64,000 bases of DNA from Hypoxylon rubiginosum (Eukaryota; Ascomycota; Sordariomycetes; Xylariales; Hypoxylaceae): contig CADCXA010000060.1 in NCBI GenBank assembly GCA_902806565.1, positions 186,001 through 250,000 of the forward strand. The letters run 5' to 3'. Shown piece after piece: positions 1 through 17,000 of the stretch. The notes beneath the pieces were generated by a model, which did no database searches, was not told the DNA's origin, and saw nothing but the letters and a program-made list of their open reading frames with translations. The position numbers and the translations under genes are program-made. Each line of letters starts with the position of its first letter. Position 1 is the first letter of the stretch.

Positions 1-3000
1 TTTTTTATAAGATTTTTAAGTAGTATTTATTTTATAATTAATTAATTCGCTGATTTTATTTTAAAAATATAAAGATATATTTTATTTATTGTTTTTTAAT
101 ATAACGGATAATTATTTTTATTTTAATAAAATACTATTTACATATAAACTTACTTTTATTTATAGTTTTAATATTTTATTAATAATATTTAAAAGGTTTT
201 AAGTTATTATTAAATAGATTTTTTTTGTTAAGGTTAATAACAATAAAAAAATCGTTTTTATATTTACAAAGTAATTTTTTCATTTTTTTTTAACTTGTTT
301 TTTATTAATATATCCTTTTTTTCTAGAATTAAATTTATTGTTAATATTTTTATATTTTTTAAGGTTTTTTTTTAACTAGTTTTTATCTAGATAATTATTT
401 AGTTTATTTTCTTTTAAATTAAAGTATTATTTAAACGTAAAATCCATGTATTTTAAAGTGGAAAAATCTGTTTTTTATATTATATAAATTATTTTTACGT
501 TAAATAGATAATAAGTAGGCCGGCTTTAAAATAATAATTTTAAAAATAGAATTTTAAAAATAATAATATAAAAAAAATTAAATGTTTATATAAAAAAAAA
601 AAATTATTTATATAAATTTATATATAATATTTTATTATATATTAAAAAATTATAATTTATTATAAAAAAAATAAACCTTTAAATAATTTTTATTTATAAT
701 TTTTAGATTAAATATAAAAAAAAATGGCTAGGATTTTATGTTATATGTTATATATTCTTTTAATTTATATTTTTTAAAGTTTAAAAAATAATTAAATTTT
801 TTAAAAATAAAATTAATAATATTTATATTAATTAAACGTTACTTATTATTTTTTATTTTAATAGTTAATAAGTTATAGTTTATAATAATACTATAAAAAA
901 TATAAGTTAATAAACTAAAAAAATTTTTATATTTTTAGTTAATTATATATATTTAATAAATAAATGTTATATAATTTAATTATTTATTTAAATATTTTAA
1001 TAATAAATAAAAAAATAATAATAAAAATAAATAATTAAAAAACCGGTTTAATTATAATAAAGTAATATTATATATATAAAGTTTTTTTTAATTTTTTATA
1101 ATAAAAAATAAAAACCGATTTTAATAAATTATATATTTAAGATATTTTAATAATTAAATATTTATATAAATAATATTATAATAAAAAATCGTTTTTAATT
1201 TAAATTAATGTTAGTTTAAACCGTTAGTATTTATTTAAAATATTAAATATATATATTAATAATAAATACTTATTTAAATAATAATAATAGCTTCAGAAAA
1301 ATATAAAACCTAAATATTTTTATTGTATAATAGCTTTTTTTTTAGTTAGTTACAATATTATTTTAACTGGCCGGTGTTTAATTAATTTTATATATATATA
1401 ATATAAAACATTTTATAAATAACCGTTTTTAATTATTTTTATAAGCGTTTAATAAGATAAAAATTTATATTATTAACTTTAATTAAACCGTGTAAAAGTT
1501 TAAAATTATTTATATTAAAAAGTTTTACTAAATTAATAAATTACTTAAAATATTATAAACGTTATTTTAAAAAAAGCTTTTTATATTATTAAAATTTATT
1601 TAAAAATACTTATTTAAAGTTTTTATTTTTTTTTTTATTTTAAAATTCTTAACTTTTATTTTATAAATTATTTAAATAAATAATTATATATTTAAATATA
1701 AATAAATGTTTAAATAAAATATAAGTATTTTATTTTATAATATAAATTTTATATAAATATTAAATAACAAGAAATATTAAATATATAAAATAATAATTTA
1801 ATATTATTTTTACTTATTTTATAGTTTAAAATAAAGTATATAAATACTTATAAAAATAGTTATATATTATTTTAATTTTATAAAAAACGGAATATTAATT
1901 ACTTAAAATTTAACTTATAAAAAAAAGATATATTTTATAAGTTTAACTTTTTTTATATTTATTTTAATATAAATAAATAATATTATAAAATTATATAAAT
2001 TTTACGTAATTTTATTTTTTTATATTATCTTTAAGTATTTATAGTAAATTATTTATTAGTTAAAAATATTAAAAGTGTAAAAATTTATTAAATCTAGGAA
2101 TTAATATTATAAATTTTTTTAATTAAATAAAAAACTATAATTATTATATTAATTAATGTTTTATTAAATATTAATAATATTATTTATATTTTTAAAACTA
2201 AATAACTGTTAGATATTTACGTAATTAAAATTAAAACTATATATTTAAAAATGTTAAATTATTTTAATTTTTTAAAAATATTTTTTAAAATAAAAAGATA
2301 TATAATTAAGGTAATTATAATAGAATATAAATTTTTTATTAATCGTAAAAATAAGCTTTTAAATAAAAAAAATAAATATTATTTTTTTATTTATATAACG
2401 TTTTTTATATGTTATTAATTGTTTATTAAGCTTTTTATTAAATAAATAATATATTTATAATTTTTTTTATATTAAAATTAATTAAATATATTATATTATA
2501 ATAAATAAGTTATATTTAAAAATTTTTTATTTATTTAAACTTATTATATTATTTTATAATATTAAATAATATAAATATATATTATTATAAGTTTTAAAGG
2601 TATAATATATTTATTTTTTTTTTATATTTTATTATTATATTTTTTATATTTTTTAAAAATGTTTTATAATAAATTACTTTAAAGTAACTAAAAGTATAAT
2701 TAAAAACAAGCGGGTTAATATAAAAATTATATAAAATAAATTTATAAGTTATTTTTAAAATATATATTTTAAAATATAATAATTTTATTATTATTATAAA
2801 ATAAAGGTATTTAATATAAATAAATAATCTAGTTTTAATTAAATAAATTTATAGTTTTTATTACTTAGTTTATTTAAAAAAAAAAACGGTAAATTAAAAA
2901 ATTTTTTAAGCGTTAATATTAATATAAATTAGTTTAACATACAAAAAAAACTTAAATATATTATTATAAATTTAATAAAAACAATTTTAAGTTTTATTAA

Positions 3001-6000
3001 TAAAATAAAATTATATATTAAATAAGGTAATATAATATTATATTATTATAATATTAAATAATTATAATATATTTAAAAACTTTTTAATATTAAAGATTTT
3101 ATAGTTATATTTAATAAAAATAGTTATTTTAAATTAAGTTAAATTTAATATAATAGGATTTTTAAAAAATATTATTAATAATTAGTCGACGTTTTTTATA
3201 TTTTTTTTATTAATTAATTTTTAAATAATATTATTAACTTTTTAATATTATTAATAATATTACTTTTTTAAATATATTTACTTATTAAATAATTATTAGT
3301 ATATAAAAAGTTAAATAAATCGTTTATATTTAACTTAATTTAACTTATTTAAAAGTTACTATAAAAAAAAAAAAAATGTTTTTTATAAAATTAATAACGG
3401 TTTTATTATATTATTAAAAACTATATTAATTATTATAATTATAAATAAATAAATATTTAATATAAATTAAAAAAAATAATTAATTTTATAATATATAATA
3501 ATAAAATTAAATATTTATATTTATTTTAAATAAATGAAAGTATTTTTTAAATAAATAATAAAATAATTATAATAAATTAATTAAAATAAGATTTTTTCTT
3601 TTTATTAATTTAACGTTATTATTATTTTTTTATTTTATAATTTTTTATTAATAATTTTATAATAAATATTTATAAATATAAATAAATAAATATATTATAT
3701 ATATATTTACTTATAAATTATTATTATTTATTTTAATAATATAAGATTAATTTTCTTATAGTTATATATTTTTTTTAAATCTTAAATATTATAAGTAATA
3801 AATAATATTATTACATATATTAAAAAATTAATTAAATAAAAAAATATAATTATATTTATTTTTATTTACTTTGTTTATAATTATTATTATAATATAATAA
3901 CTTTTAATATAAAATAAAACCTTTTAAGTTTTATATTTTAAATATTAATTTTAAATTATATAAATTTAAGTTTATATTAATATATAAAATTTTAAAAAAT
4001 AAATAAAAAATAATTAAAATTAACCAGGTGTTTTTTAAAAAAAACTTTAATAATTTAAAACAATTTAACAAGTTAATATAATTAAACTTTAATTATAAGT
4101 TTATTATATTTATTATTATTAAAAATAATAAACTTATATTTAATAAATAATCTTTATTTAAAAATTAAAGTTTTTTTTTAAAAATTATGTTTATTTATTA
4201 TATAAATATTATATGTTAAAATATTATATAATAATTACTAAGCGGGCCTGATTTTTTAGAATTATATTACTTAAATATTATTACTTTTAAAAATAAAAAT
4301 AAGGTTTTAATAAAATATTTTATATTATTTTATAATATGGTAATAACCAAAGCTTAATTTATTTAAAAAGGTTTTAAAATTATTAAAATAATATTATTAT
4401 ATTTAAACTATATATACCCGATAAAATAAAAAAAAAACTTTTAAAAATATATGTTATATTATATTAAATTATTACGTTTAATTTAAAGAAACAAGATTTT
4501 TTTTTATTTAATTAATAAAAGTTAAATTTTAATATATATATATAACTTTTATTAATTTTTATTTTTTTTTTTACTTATTTATTAATATATATATAAGTAG
4601 TTTATATAAATAAATTATTTTATAATTATTAGAATTTTATAAAATAAAAAAAAATATAAGGGAAATTATAAAATATAAATAAAATAAAAAAGTTATTTTT
4701 ATTAATTTTTAATAATAAAAATAATAGTTTTATATAAACTTTTTTTTATAATTTTTATTTTTATATATTAATTTAGTTTAAAATATTTAATTTTAAATTA
4801 TATTTTTTAATAATAAAAGCGATTTTATAAGTAATTAATTTATTAATAATTTAAATTAAGTTATAAATATATTTAATAGGTTATTTATTTGTTATTTTTT
4901 TTGTATTAATATATTTATTTTTAGGTGTTTAAAATAATAGTTATATATTTAACTTTATTATATAAGAGATAATCACTAAGATTTTAAATTATTATTAGTT
5001 TTTTTTTGGTTAAATAACTGTTTTTTTAAATAATTTTAAAAAATAGAAATGCCAGTTAGATTGGATAAAATTTAACGGCGGTGCGATTTATTTTCATGGT
5101 ATAAATTTGAAATATATTATTTTTTTATAGCTGTAAATAATTTAAACTACGTTTAAAATAACGTTTAATAAAAAAGTGGTGATTTTAAAATAAAAAGTCC
5201 AACATGCTTTTAATATTAAAAAAGATTTTACGGTTGTTTTTTACGAAAAAAGTTATTTTTATAAAAGATTTTAAAGCGAAATAAAAACGTTAATAACCTT
5301 TATTAAAACGAACGTAAAAATAAAAAATATATATGTAAAATATTTATTTTTTACTTAGTATAACTTGAAATAATATAGCTTTTTAATTATAAGATGTTTT
5401 TTCCCGATGTTTTTTTTTTAATATAAAAATAGTTTATTAGTAGTTTTAATTAAAACTACGTTATTTATTTTAAATATACCTTATTTTATTAATATTTTTA
5501 AAAGCTTAGTTTTAATAATTTATAAAGTATAAAAATTAAAACTTATATTAAATATATAAATTAGTAAAAATAAAGTTATATTTTTTTTATATAAAATAAA
5601 TAAAATACGGTAGTTATTTTCTTTAAATAAAATACTAATAAAATATTTAAAAATGTAATTTATAACGTTATATAAAAAATATAAATAATAAAAAAAAAAA
5701 TAAAAAACTTAAGTTTATACTTATTTATAACTTTAATTACTATTTTAAAAGCTTTTTAAACGATAATTAAAATAAGTTTTTAAAAATTAAAAAAAAAAAT
5801 TAAATATAAAATTAAATTTAATATAATTAAAATCGGTTTATTTATTTAAAATATTAATGTTTTTATAAAAATATATAATATAAAGTTTTTAATACTAGTA
5901 ATTAACCTTTTAAAAAGCTAGTTATATTTCTAGTTTTATAGTTTAAATAAAAATATAATTACGAATAATATTAATATTAAAAGATTTTTTAATTAAAACT

Positions 6001-9000
6001 TTTTTACTTTTAAATTAAAATACTATAAGGTTAATAAAAAAAGTTAAAAAATATACGATTAACTAGATAAAAAATAACTATTAAAAATTAAAATAAATTT
6101 ATTTATAAAACTTTTTATTATAAATAAGTAAAAAAAAATACCAGTATAATATAAATTATACTATTACACGGTTTAATTAATAATTTATAAATATAAAATA
6201 TATAAAAATTTTTATATATATTAAAATTATTATATTATTAAAATAAAAAACTTTTATAATAAATTATATAATTAAAAATATTTTAAAAAAATATTAAAAA
6301 GTAATATTAAATAAGTAATAATATAGAAAATAAAAATAAATTACCATATAATAAAAATATACGTTTAAAAAAATAATGTTATAATTAAAATTATTTTTTT
6401 TATAAATAAAAACTTTTATATATAATATAATATACTATTAATTAAATATTTTAACTATATTTATTAAAATAAAAGCGTAAATATTTTAATTTAAATAAAA
6501 ATAAACCTTAGTTTATATTTAAATATTTTTTTTATTATTTTGTTTTTAATATATTTTTATATAATAATAAAATTTATTTAAATATTATTTTTATTAAAAT
6601 ACCTTTTACTATAAAAACATTAAAAAATTTAATATTAATTTAAACCTTTATTTTTTATACGGATATATGTTACTTAGAGAAAAGAATAAAATAAAAAAGC
6701 TAATTTATAAAAAAAATAATAATATATAAAAAATAAATTAAAAAAAAAACTTTAATAAAATATAAAATAACCCATAGTTATAAATCTTTTTATTTACCTT
6801 ACCATTATTTTTATTACTATTAATATATATAAAAAAAACCATGTTAATAAAAAAGTTATCACGGAGGGTTAAAAACAAAAAATTAATAAGTTATCAAGTT
6901 AATATTTTAAAATAAACCTCGCTATTATCACTAGTATAAATATCCTTTTTATAATCGATACTTTTAAAGGTAATAAGATGTTTTTAAAGTAAATTATTAA
7001 AAGTAAATCGCTTAATAAGCATGTATATAAAATCTAAAAATATGGTAACCTTAAATATAAAATATCCGATTATTTATATTAAAAAAAGTTAAAAAAAAAA
7101 TAAAATAAAGATAAAAATAAAAGTAAAAACAACTTATAATATCCTGCCGTAATAAAAAAAAAACAGTATTTAAATTAAAAAAGAATTTATATTATTAATT
7201 ATAATATTATAATATTATATACACCTTAGTTTTTAATAAAATATAAAACTTGTTTTTTTTTTAAAATATTATATTTTTACGTTTTTAAAAAATAATTATT
7301 TTAAGCTTATACTTATAATTTTTTAATGTTATAATAAATTATAATTTAAGCTTTTTTATTTTAATATAATATTAAAATAATAAATTTTTTTAAATAATAA
7401 TCTCCTTATATTTTTATAAATAAAAAAAAAATTATTAAAAATTAAAACAATAAGGTTTTTATTTTATTTTAATAATATATTATAAAAATTATTTTTTATA
7501 TAGTTTTTTTATATTTATTTATATATAAAAAAAAAAGTTAAAAGATTTATTATTAATTAAAAAAAAATATAAAACTATTATATATTTTTATAAATAATAA
7601 CTAGAATTTATTTATTTATTTAAATAATTATTTAAATAAATAAATAAAAAATATAAATATAAAAATAAAACTTTAAAAAATTAAAAATTAAAAGTTCCCG
7701 TTTTTTTATTAAAATTAAATAATGTTATAAAAAGAAAAATTTATTTTTATAAATAAAAAAATTAAATTCTTTTAAAGATCTTAAAAATTAAAACCTTTTT
7801 AAATATTAAAAATATTATTAATAATAATAAACTAAAAATATAAAGTTTTATAAATTTTAGTTTTTTAAAATATTAAATTTTATAGAAATATAAATAAAAT
7901 ATTATAACGTTTTTTAATCTTAAAATTTAAAAAATATAATAATTATTAAATAATAAATTATAGTTTTTTAAATATATACGTTTTATATTATATAAAGTTT
8001 ATTTTATTTAAAAAGATATTATATTTAAATATATAAATAAATATAATATTTTTATTTAAATATTTATTTATTATAATTATTTAAATAAATATTTATATTA
8101 ACCTATAAAATATAAAACGTTTATTAAATTCTTATAAAAAAATACTTTTATATTTTTTTTAACGATTTTTTAATAAAGATTTTATATTTAAATAAATAAA
8201 ATAAAATATTTATATTTATATATTTACCTTAATATTTAAATACCTAGGTATAAAACTTATATAGTTATATTTAAAAATATAAATTAAACTATTATAAGAA
8301 ATTTATAACGTTAAATAAATAAATATTTATTTTTTTAATATTATAAAAATAAATATTAATATACGGTTATATATTATATTTATTTTAAAAATTAAATAAG
8401 TGGTTTTTAATTTTAAAAATTATAATAAATATTTATTTAATAAATATATATTTTTTATTACTATTATTATTATTATTATTATTATTACTATTTTTTTTAT
8501 AATTATTAGTTTTTTATATATACTTATTTTTATATTTACTTAATATAAATAATATTATAATTTATAGATTTTTAAAGTTTTTATTAAAATAATAATAATA
8601 ATAATAACATTTAAAACTAAATTAATTACTTTAAATATAAATTATATTTTTATTAATTAAAACGTTAAATTTAAATTTTATTACTAAAAATAAATATTAA
8701 AACTAGTTTATTAATTTAGCTTTTTATATACAGGAAAATAAACCGGAGTAAATTTAAATATTAACTAAAATTTATATTTTTTACTGTAAATTTATATTTT
8801 AAAAATTAATAAATAAATAAGTTTATATTTATATAAAAAATATAATAAATTTTTTATTTTTTTATATTAATAAATAATATATATCGTGGTATAAAATTAT
8901 TAAAAATATTAATTTAATATTTAATAAGTTAAAAAAGTGGATAAATATAAACTAAAACTAGTAAAATATTTAAAAAAATATTAAAGTTAATAAAAAAAAA

Positions 9001-11879
9001 AAAAAAGTTAATATTTTTAAATATAAAATCTTAAAAAAAACGCCGGTGTTATAATCGCTAGTTAATATATTAATTTTATTAACACTAATATATCTTAATC
9101 TTAAATATTATAATTAAATTAAATATTTTTAAATTAATTAAATAATAAAGGTATAAAAAACCTTAGAAATCCGTAAAAACTTTTAAAAAAATATTAATAT
9201 TAATAATATTAACATTATATTTATATAGAAAAAACCGTTTTAATATATTAAAATAAAATTACTTATTAATTATAATTAATTTTTTAAGGAAAGTTTTATT
9301 TATTATTAAAAAAATATATATTTATATTTATTTTTTATATTATAAATATAAAATATCTACTTTAAAAAAAACTTTATTAAAGTTAATAATTTAGAAATAA
9401 AAGAAATTAATATTAAAGATTATAAAATAAAGAAAAAAATATTAAAAAATATAAATAATAATAATATTTTTAAAAAAAATATAATAAAAAATACCGCTTA
9501 TAATATTATTAATATTACTTTTTTAAATAACTTAAATATAAGTAAATACCTTAAGTTAAATATAATAACGTTAAAAAAAAAAGTAAAAAAATAGTTAGTT
9601 AAATTATTAGTTAAAATAAATAATAATAATATTATTTTTTTTATTTAATTTATATATTAAGTTATTTAAATACGCGTTGTAAAAAGTTTTAAAAAATAAT
9701 TTTTTATATAATTATTTTTTTTATAAAATGCTTAAAAATTTTAAAGTTTTTACTTTTTATTTAAAAAGTTAATAAAAGTTTATATATTTTTTAATATTAA
9801 AAATATATTTTTATTAAATTAAATAATAAAATTAATTATCTTAAAAATTCTTAGTTATAATTTTATTTATATAGTTTATATTAAAATAAATAATTAATTG
9901 GTTTATTATATTAATAAAATTAATTAATAAGTAATATATATTTTTAATAATATATTAAAATAATAAGTAAGGTATTTTTTTTTTTTAATATAATATAATA
10001 AATTTTTTAATTATATAAAAAATATAATATTATTAAATTAACTTTATATATAAATATTAATTTAAAATTTTAAAGTTTTTAATTTATAATAACCGTTATA
10101 TTATTATAATTATTTTTAAAAGAATTAAGTTATTATAACATTTAAACTTATAAATTAATAGTTATAAAAATTATTTTTATTTATAGTAAAATAATTTAAC
10201 ATTTTTATAAATTATTAGTTATAAATATATAAAAAAAAATTTAATAATAAATAAAATAAGAATTTATTAGTTATTAATTTTATTTTAATTTCCGTTATTA
10301 TCCTTAAATTATATTAAAGTGTTATTATTAATTAAAATTTAAAAAAGTAAAAAATTTTTTTATTACTTTTTAATAATTTTTTATTATTTATTATAAACTA
10401 GTATTTAATAGGTTTTTTAATATTTATTTTTTCTTTTTTAATATATTAATTTTTAGTTATATTAAGCTTTAATATATTAATAGTTTTTATTTAGTTTTTA
10501 ATTATATTAATTATTTTTATTTAATTTTTAATTATATTATTATAAGTTTTTATAAATATATTTAATGTTAAATTAATGTTAAATTTTAAAATAATATTAA
10601 TTAACATTAAAAAAAAATCTATTATAATAAATATAAATATAAAAAAGAATTTATATATTAATAAAAAATAAAAATATAATAATTTAAATAAGTGAAGTAT
10701 AAAAATATTAAAGCTTAAAAATTATATTAAAAAAAGTTTAATAAAAAAGTTAAATGTTTTTAAAACTAAGTTTAAAATAAAGCTTTAAATTTTATAAACA
10801 TATTATATAAAAAAGTTTATTATTATTTAAAATAATATAATAAAAAAGTTAAATAATACCTATAAATATAATTTAAAATAAATCGATTAATAGATAAACG
10901 AAATTTAATAAAAGTTTTATAAGATTAAATAAAGGTAATTTATAATTATAATAAATAATAAAACACGGAATATTATTTATAAAAAGTTTAAAGTAATAAA
11001 GGAATTAATATAATTAAAAGTTAACGTTTTAAAAAAATCGCTTAAATTACTAAAAGATAATTATAAAAAAATAAATAAGAAAGTAACTAAGATAATTAAT
11101 AAAAGATATATAGTATTAAACGATAAATTAAACGTAAAGTTAAAAGCTTTATAGTTATTTTTTTAGTTTTTAATTTATAAAGTGGCTAGTATCTTATAAA
11201 ATATATTATAAAATACTTTAAATAACATTATAAACATATTAACTAAACCATTATTACTCGGTAAATAAAGATATTTAATAAACTAATACCCAACGTTAAA
11301 AGTAAAAAATTAAAATAAATATAAAGCTTTATTTTTCCGCGTGATATTATATTATTTTAGCTTTTTTAAAGATATAAATAATAATGTAAATAAAAATAAA
11401 AAATGTTTAAACGCGATTATAAAAAGGTTTTTTATTTTTATTTTAATATATATTATAATAACTTTAAAATATATATATATTTAAATATATCGCCGCTTAA
11501 TTATAACTATTAATAAATAAAAAATAAGGAAATATAAAAGTTAAATATTTATATTAATACAATATAAAAATAAAAAATAAAATAATATATATATTTAAAA
11601 TAATTAAAAACTTAATTATATTTATTAATATATTTAATAAAAATATATTATAATATTTAAATAACTTAAAATAATATTAATAATCTTTATTTTTTTTATT
11701 ATTAAAAAATTACACCGGTAGTTTAATTAAGCGTAGTTATAACTTTTTTATTTAACTAATTTTTTTTTTTAAGTTTATATAATTAACGTTTATTTTTTAG
11801 TAATTAAAACTAATATTAATATATAAATAATTAATAAAAATTTAATTTAAAATTAAAAATATTATTTATAATATTTTTA

Positions 11880-11886
<7 letters not shown>

Positions 11887-11932
<46 letters not shown>

Positions 11933-11986
11933 TATACTTTTATTATTATTATTATTATTTATATTATTATTATTATTATTATTATT

Positions 11987-12022
<36 letters not shown>
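11887..12022. repeat. TTA microsatellite followed by a T35 tract
   Basis: Two runs of TTA/ATT trinucleotides (about 11,887-11,931 and 11,941-11,986) are followed by an uninterrupted run of 35 T (11,988-12,022). A shorter run of the same trinucleotide lies near 8,456-8,490. The T run might be the RIP-altered remains of a poly(A) tail of a reverse-strand retroposon, but nothing else supports that. Confidence 0.8.
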
Positions 12023-12025
<3 letters not shown>

Positions 12026-13873
12026 TTATTAACTGAAACTTTTTTATTTTATAATTATTTACATAAAATATAGCTTTTAAAATTTAAGTTATTAATACGA
12101 TATCTTAAAAAACTATTATAACGTAATTTATTATAATTTGTTTAATTATTTGTTTTATTGTATTAATAATAGTTTATATTAATTATATTAATTATTTTAT
12201 AAAAAGGGTTATAATAATATAAAATAATATTAATTATTATAGTTATATTTTATTATAAAATATAATATTAATATTTAAACTAATTATACTACGATTTTTA
12301 TTATTTTAAAAACCCTTAATAATATTATATTTTAAGTTTTTAATATTATTATTTTTTAAGTTTTTAATAATATTTATAATTATTTTTTTGGTGTTAATAT
12401 TTTTATTAATTTTGGTGAATTTATTATTAGTATTTTTATTTTATTAGGGAATATTATTTTTTTTAAAGTAAATAATAATAATTAAATAATAAATAGGTTT
12501 TAATATATATTTAGAAAAATAAGCTATATAATAATTTATATAAAAATTAATATTATAATAGTTTTAATATTTATATTATATTTTTAAAATCTTTTTTTAA
12601 TAAAAGTTATATAGTTTAATTAATATAGTTTTTATAAATAAAAAAGAAGGTATATAAATAATAATTTTAAATTAGTTTAAAGTTATTAATTAACTTATAT
12701 AGTTTAATATAAAATGAACTTTTAGTTAAATAATAAGTATTATTAATAAAGGGATAGGTTTTAATAAGAAAGAATTAAAATCATGGCTAGGGTGGATAAT
12801 AGTTATATTAAGAAAACAAGTAAAATAAAAGTAAATATTTTTATATTTTTAATACCGGTGTTTTAAAGCGTGGTGTAACCGTTTTAAATAAAAATAATAT
12901 TTATTATTTTTATTGTTATTTAAATAAGCGGTTATATTAAAAGTTTAGTTATATACTTTTAGTTATTTTAAGCGAGATAAATTGTTTTAATTATTAAATT
13001 ATTTACTTCGTTTAAAAAGGTTAATATTTAAGTTATTACTTTTATTTTACTGTAAATAAAATATGTTATTAAAACTTCTAGTAAAAAAAGTTATAATTTA
13101 TATATATTAAAAAATATTATTATAATTATTAAGTATTTCTTAAATAAAATAAAAGATAAATAAGTTATTATTATATATTATTTTATTATATAAATTAATA
13201 AAAGATTTTATTATTATATATTCCCTAAAAAAATCCCAGTTAAGTTTTAATATAAAAACTTTAAATTAAAAATTTAATATATATTTTAATTTAAATTTTA
13301 TAACCTTTTTATATTATATAATAATAAATGAAAAAAAGTTAAACGTTTAGTGTAATATAAATATTTAAATAATAATAATTTATAATATATAATAATAAGT
13401 TAAAAATAAAATAAATAAGAAAATAAATAAAAATTTAAAATAAAGATATATAAAACTAAAATATAAATATAAAAACGGTTAAATTATACGTTATTAAACA
13501 CTATAATATTAATTAAAATAATAATATAATAAAAAAATAAAATTACTTAATATAATAATATAAAAGCCGGGAATTATTTTATTAAAAATAAATAAAATTA
13601 TAATATATATTTTTATTATTAAAAATATAAATCGTGAAAATTAAAAAAATATTAAAATAATTAAAATAATAAAAACTAATTATTTTAAATAACCGTGTTT
13701 ATTTTTTACTTTAAAAAAATAAAATAAAAATAAATAATTTTAAACTTATTATTAAAACTAAAAATATTTGTTATAATAATTAATAATAATATAACTTATT
13801 ATAATAATTAATTATAAAATATAAAATAATATTTTTAAAATACTTTTTTAAAATTAATAAAAAGTTAAGTATT

Positions 13874-14055
13874 ATTAAATAATAAAAAATTATTTTAAAA
13901 AACTTATTTAAATTTTATATATAAATTAATAATTAAAGTTATAATAACTTTATTATAAAGTTATTTTAAAAAATTATAAAAATATATATAATTAAAAAAT
14001 ATATATTTAATATATATAATTAATTTTTTAATTAAATATATATATTATTTAATAA
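13874..14055 (+). repeat. Left copy of 182 bp direct repeat (possible LTR)
   Basis: This stretch matches 19,427-19,608 almost base for base, at a constant offset of 5,553 bp. The differences that can be seen are C/T or G/A transitions, for example TATATA here against ACACAC in the other copy. Paired direct repeats about 5.5 kb apart suit the two terminal repeats of an LTR retrotransposon degraded by RIP. No coding trace survives between them, so the element class is inferred. Confidence 0.6.
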
Positions 14056-17000
14056 TTAAAAGTTTTATTTTACTTAAAAATTAAAAAGTTATATATAAAT
14101 AATAATATATAACTTTTAATTAATTAAAAACTATAAAATTATAAAATAGTTATATTAATAAAACTTTTTATAATTTAAATTTAATTAATAATAAAAAAAA
14201 TAATATATTAAAAATAATAAAAAAAAGGTTTTTTATAATAATTTAATTAACTAGAAATAATAAGATAAAAAGTTTTAAATAAAAGTTATTAACTTAGAAT
14301 TTTAAAAGTATATTAATTTTATAAAAATATTAAAATAATTAAAAAAGTTATTTTAATTAAACGTTAATAATTATTTAAAAAAAGTTTAATAAATAACATA
14401 AAATTTATTAAATAATAGTTTTTAAATTATAATAAATAAAAGTTAAAATAAATAAAAAATTTATAAGTTTAATAAAAATAATAATAAAAAATAAAGTTAT
14501 TTATAAAAAAAATTAAATTTTTTATAGTTATAATTATAAAATTTATTAAATTTATTAATAAATAATTAAAAAATTAAAAAACTAAGTTATTAATTTTATA
14601 TTTTTAAATTATTAAAATATATATTTTAATTTAATAAACATTTTATATAAATAATATAAAAAATTATCTACCATTAATAAAATATATAATAATTAATTAA
14701 AATTATAAACTTAAAAATAATATAAAAAAATAATATAATAACTAATAAAAATGTTTAAAAACTTTAAAATATAAATAATTAAATAAAAATTAATTATTAT
14801 AAATATAAAAATAAAAAGTTTTATAAATATTACTAATAATTAACTATTAATAAAAAATTTTAAAGTTATATTTAACAGTGTTTTAAATAACTAAATAATT
14901 AATTATAAATTATTAAATATTAATAAAATTAAAAATAATATATTTAGTTATTTAAATATAATAATTATTTTATATAAATATATATTTTTATAATTAACTT
15001 TTATATAGTTTTATTTTATAAAAAAAGCATTTATTATTTAATTTAATAATATAAAATCTAATTATAATAAAAATTTAAATATTAAGTTAAAAAAAAAAAC
15101 GTTATTTTTAAACCTTTTAATTAATTAAAACAAAATAAAAATAATAAAAACCACGGTAAATTATAAAGTTAAAATAATTTAAATAAATAAGTTAAATTAA
15201 TTAAAAAAAAACAAGTTAATATATTTATTAATTATTTATAAAAAACTAATATTTTATATTTAACTTATTATAATTACTATAAAATTTTTAATTATTAATA
15301 TATTATTAAAAATAAAACTTTAAAAAATTAAACTTTAAATTTTATTATAAAAAAAATAATTAAACATAAAATAATTAAAAATAATATATTTACTAAGTTA
15401 ATTAAAAAAATAAAAAAAAAGTTATTTATATAAAATAAAAATTAATTAGTTTAAATAATTAAAAAAATAAAAAAAACATTTTTAATTTTATAAACTGTAT
15501 TTAAAGTTAATATTTATTTTTTAAAAAACTTAATAATTTTAAACTTAAAAATTATTATTTATATTTTTAATTAATTTAACTAATTTTTATTATATTAAAT
15601 AATATATATTAAAAATATAATTTTTATAAAAAATTTAGTTATATTTATATAAAAATATAAAAAAATAAATATATATTTAAAAAATCTAGAAAAAGTAAAA
15701 TTTTTATAATTATAAAATATAATATATTATAAAAAATTTACATATAATATAATATTATTAAAACTTTTAAAAAAAATAAAATATTAATAAAATTATAAAA
15801 ATATAAATAACTGTTTATAAAAAAAAAAAATTTTATTTTATATATTATTATTAATAAATAAAATTAATATATTTTAAAAAATCTTTTTAAAAACTTTATT
15901 AATTACTTATTTTATATAAAAAATATTAAGTTTAATAGTTAAATAAAATAATCTTTAAATATAATAACTAATAAATTATAACATTTATAATTTAATTATT
16001 TAAAATTAAAAGCTTTTAATTACACGATTAGTTACTTTTAAAAAATAAAGATTAAAAAGTTTAATTTAATTAAAAAAACCAATTAAATTATTATAATAAA
16101 ATATAATATATATAATTATAAAAAAACTAAAAAACTTAATTATTATAAACGTTATAAATAACTAAATAAACTAAGTAAACATTTAGTTATTAATTTTTAC
16201 GATTTAAAAATAAATTTTTAAAAATATTAATATATAATATTAATTATTAATAAATATATAAAATAAATTTAAGATTTTTATTTTAAAGATTATATTTTAA
16301 ACTTAATTATTAAAATCTTAGATTAAATATTTAAAATTATTTAAAAATAATATTAACTTAATATTAAAGTTATTAAATATAATAATAAGTTAATAATAAA
16401 AAAGTACGTTATATAAAATTACATTTAATAAATATATTATATTAAATTTAAACTTTTAATATTAAATACGTAAAATTAAAATAAAAACGTTAAATACTTA
16501 AAAAATATAATTAAATAAAAAATTTAAATAATAAAAATAAAATTAAAACTTTTAAGTTTCTTATAAATAAAAGTTTTTAAAACTGTTACTTATTTTTATA
16601 ATTACACTTTTAAATATAACTTTAACTAGTAATTTTTATATAAACGTTTTTATATTTATTTAACATTTAAAAATAATATAATTACTAATAAAAAATTATA
16701 TTAAACTTATTTAAAAATATATAAATATAAGGTGTTTATATTTATTATAAAAATAAAATAAAAATAAAACCAATGTTAACGTTTTAATTTAAAAATATAA
16801 ATAAATTATTTAATAAATTATAACTTTATAAATATTTATAATATCTAGGTTTTTATATTAAAATAAATTATTAAAATATAAAACGTTATATTTAATAAAA
16901 ATATTTTATTTTTAAAAAATAACCTGTTATATATAATAAAAAAGAATATTTAAAACCTAGTTAATTAAGTTATTATTTTATAAAACGTAGAAAAAAAAAT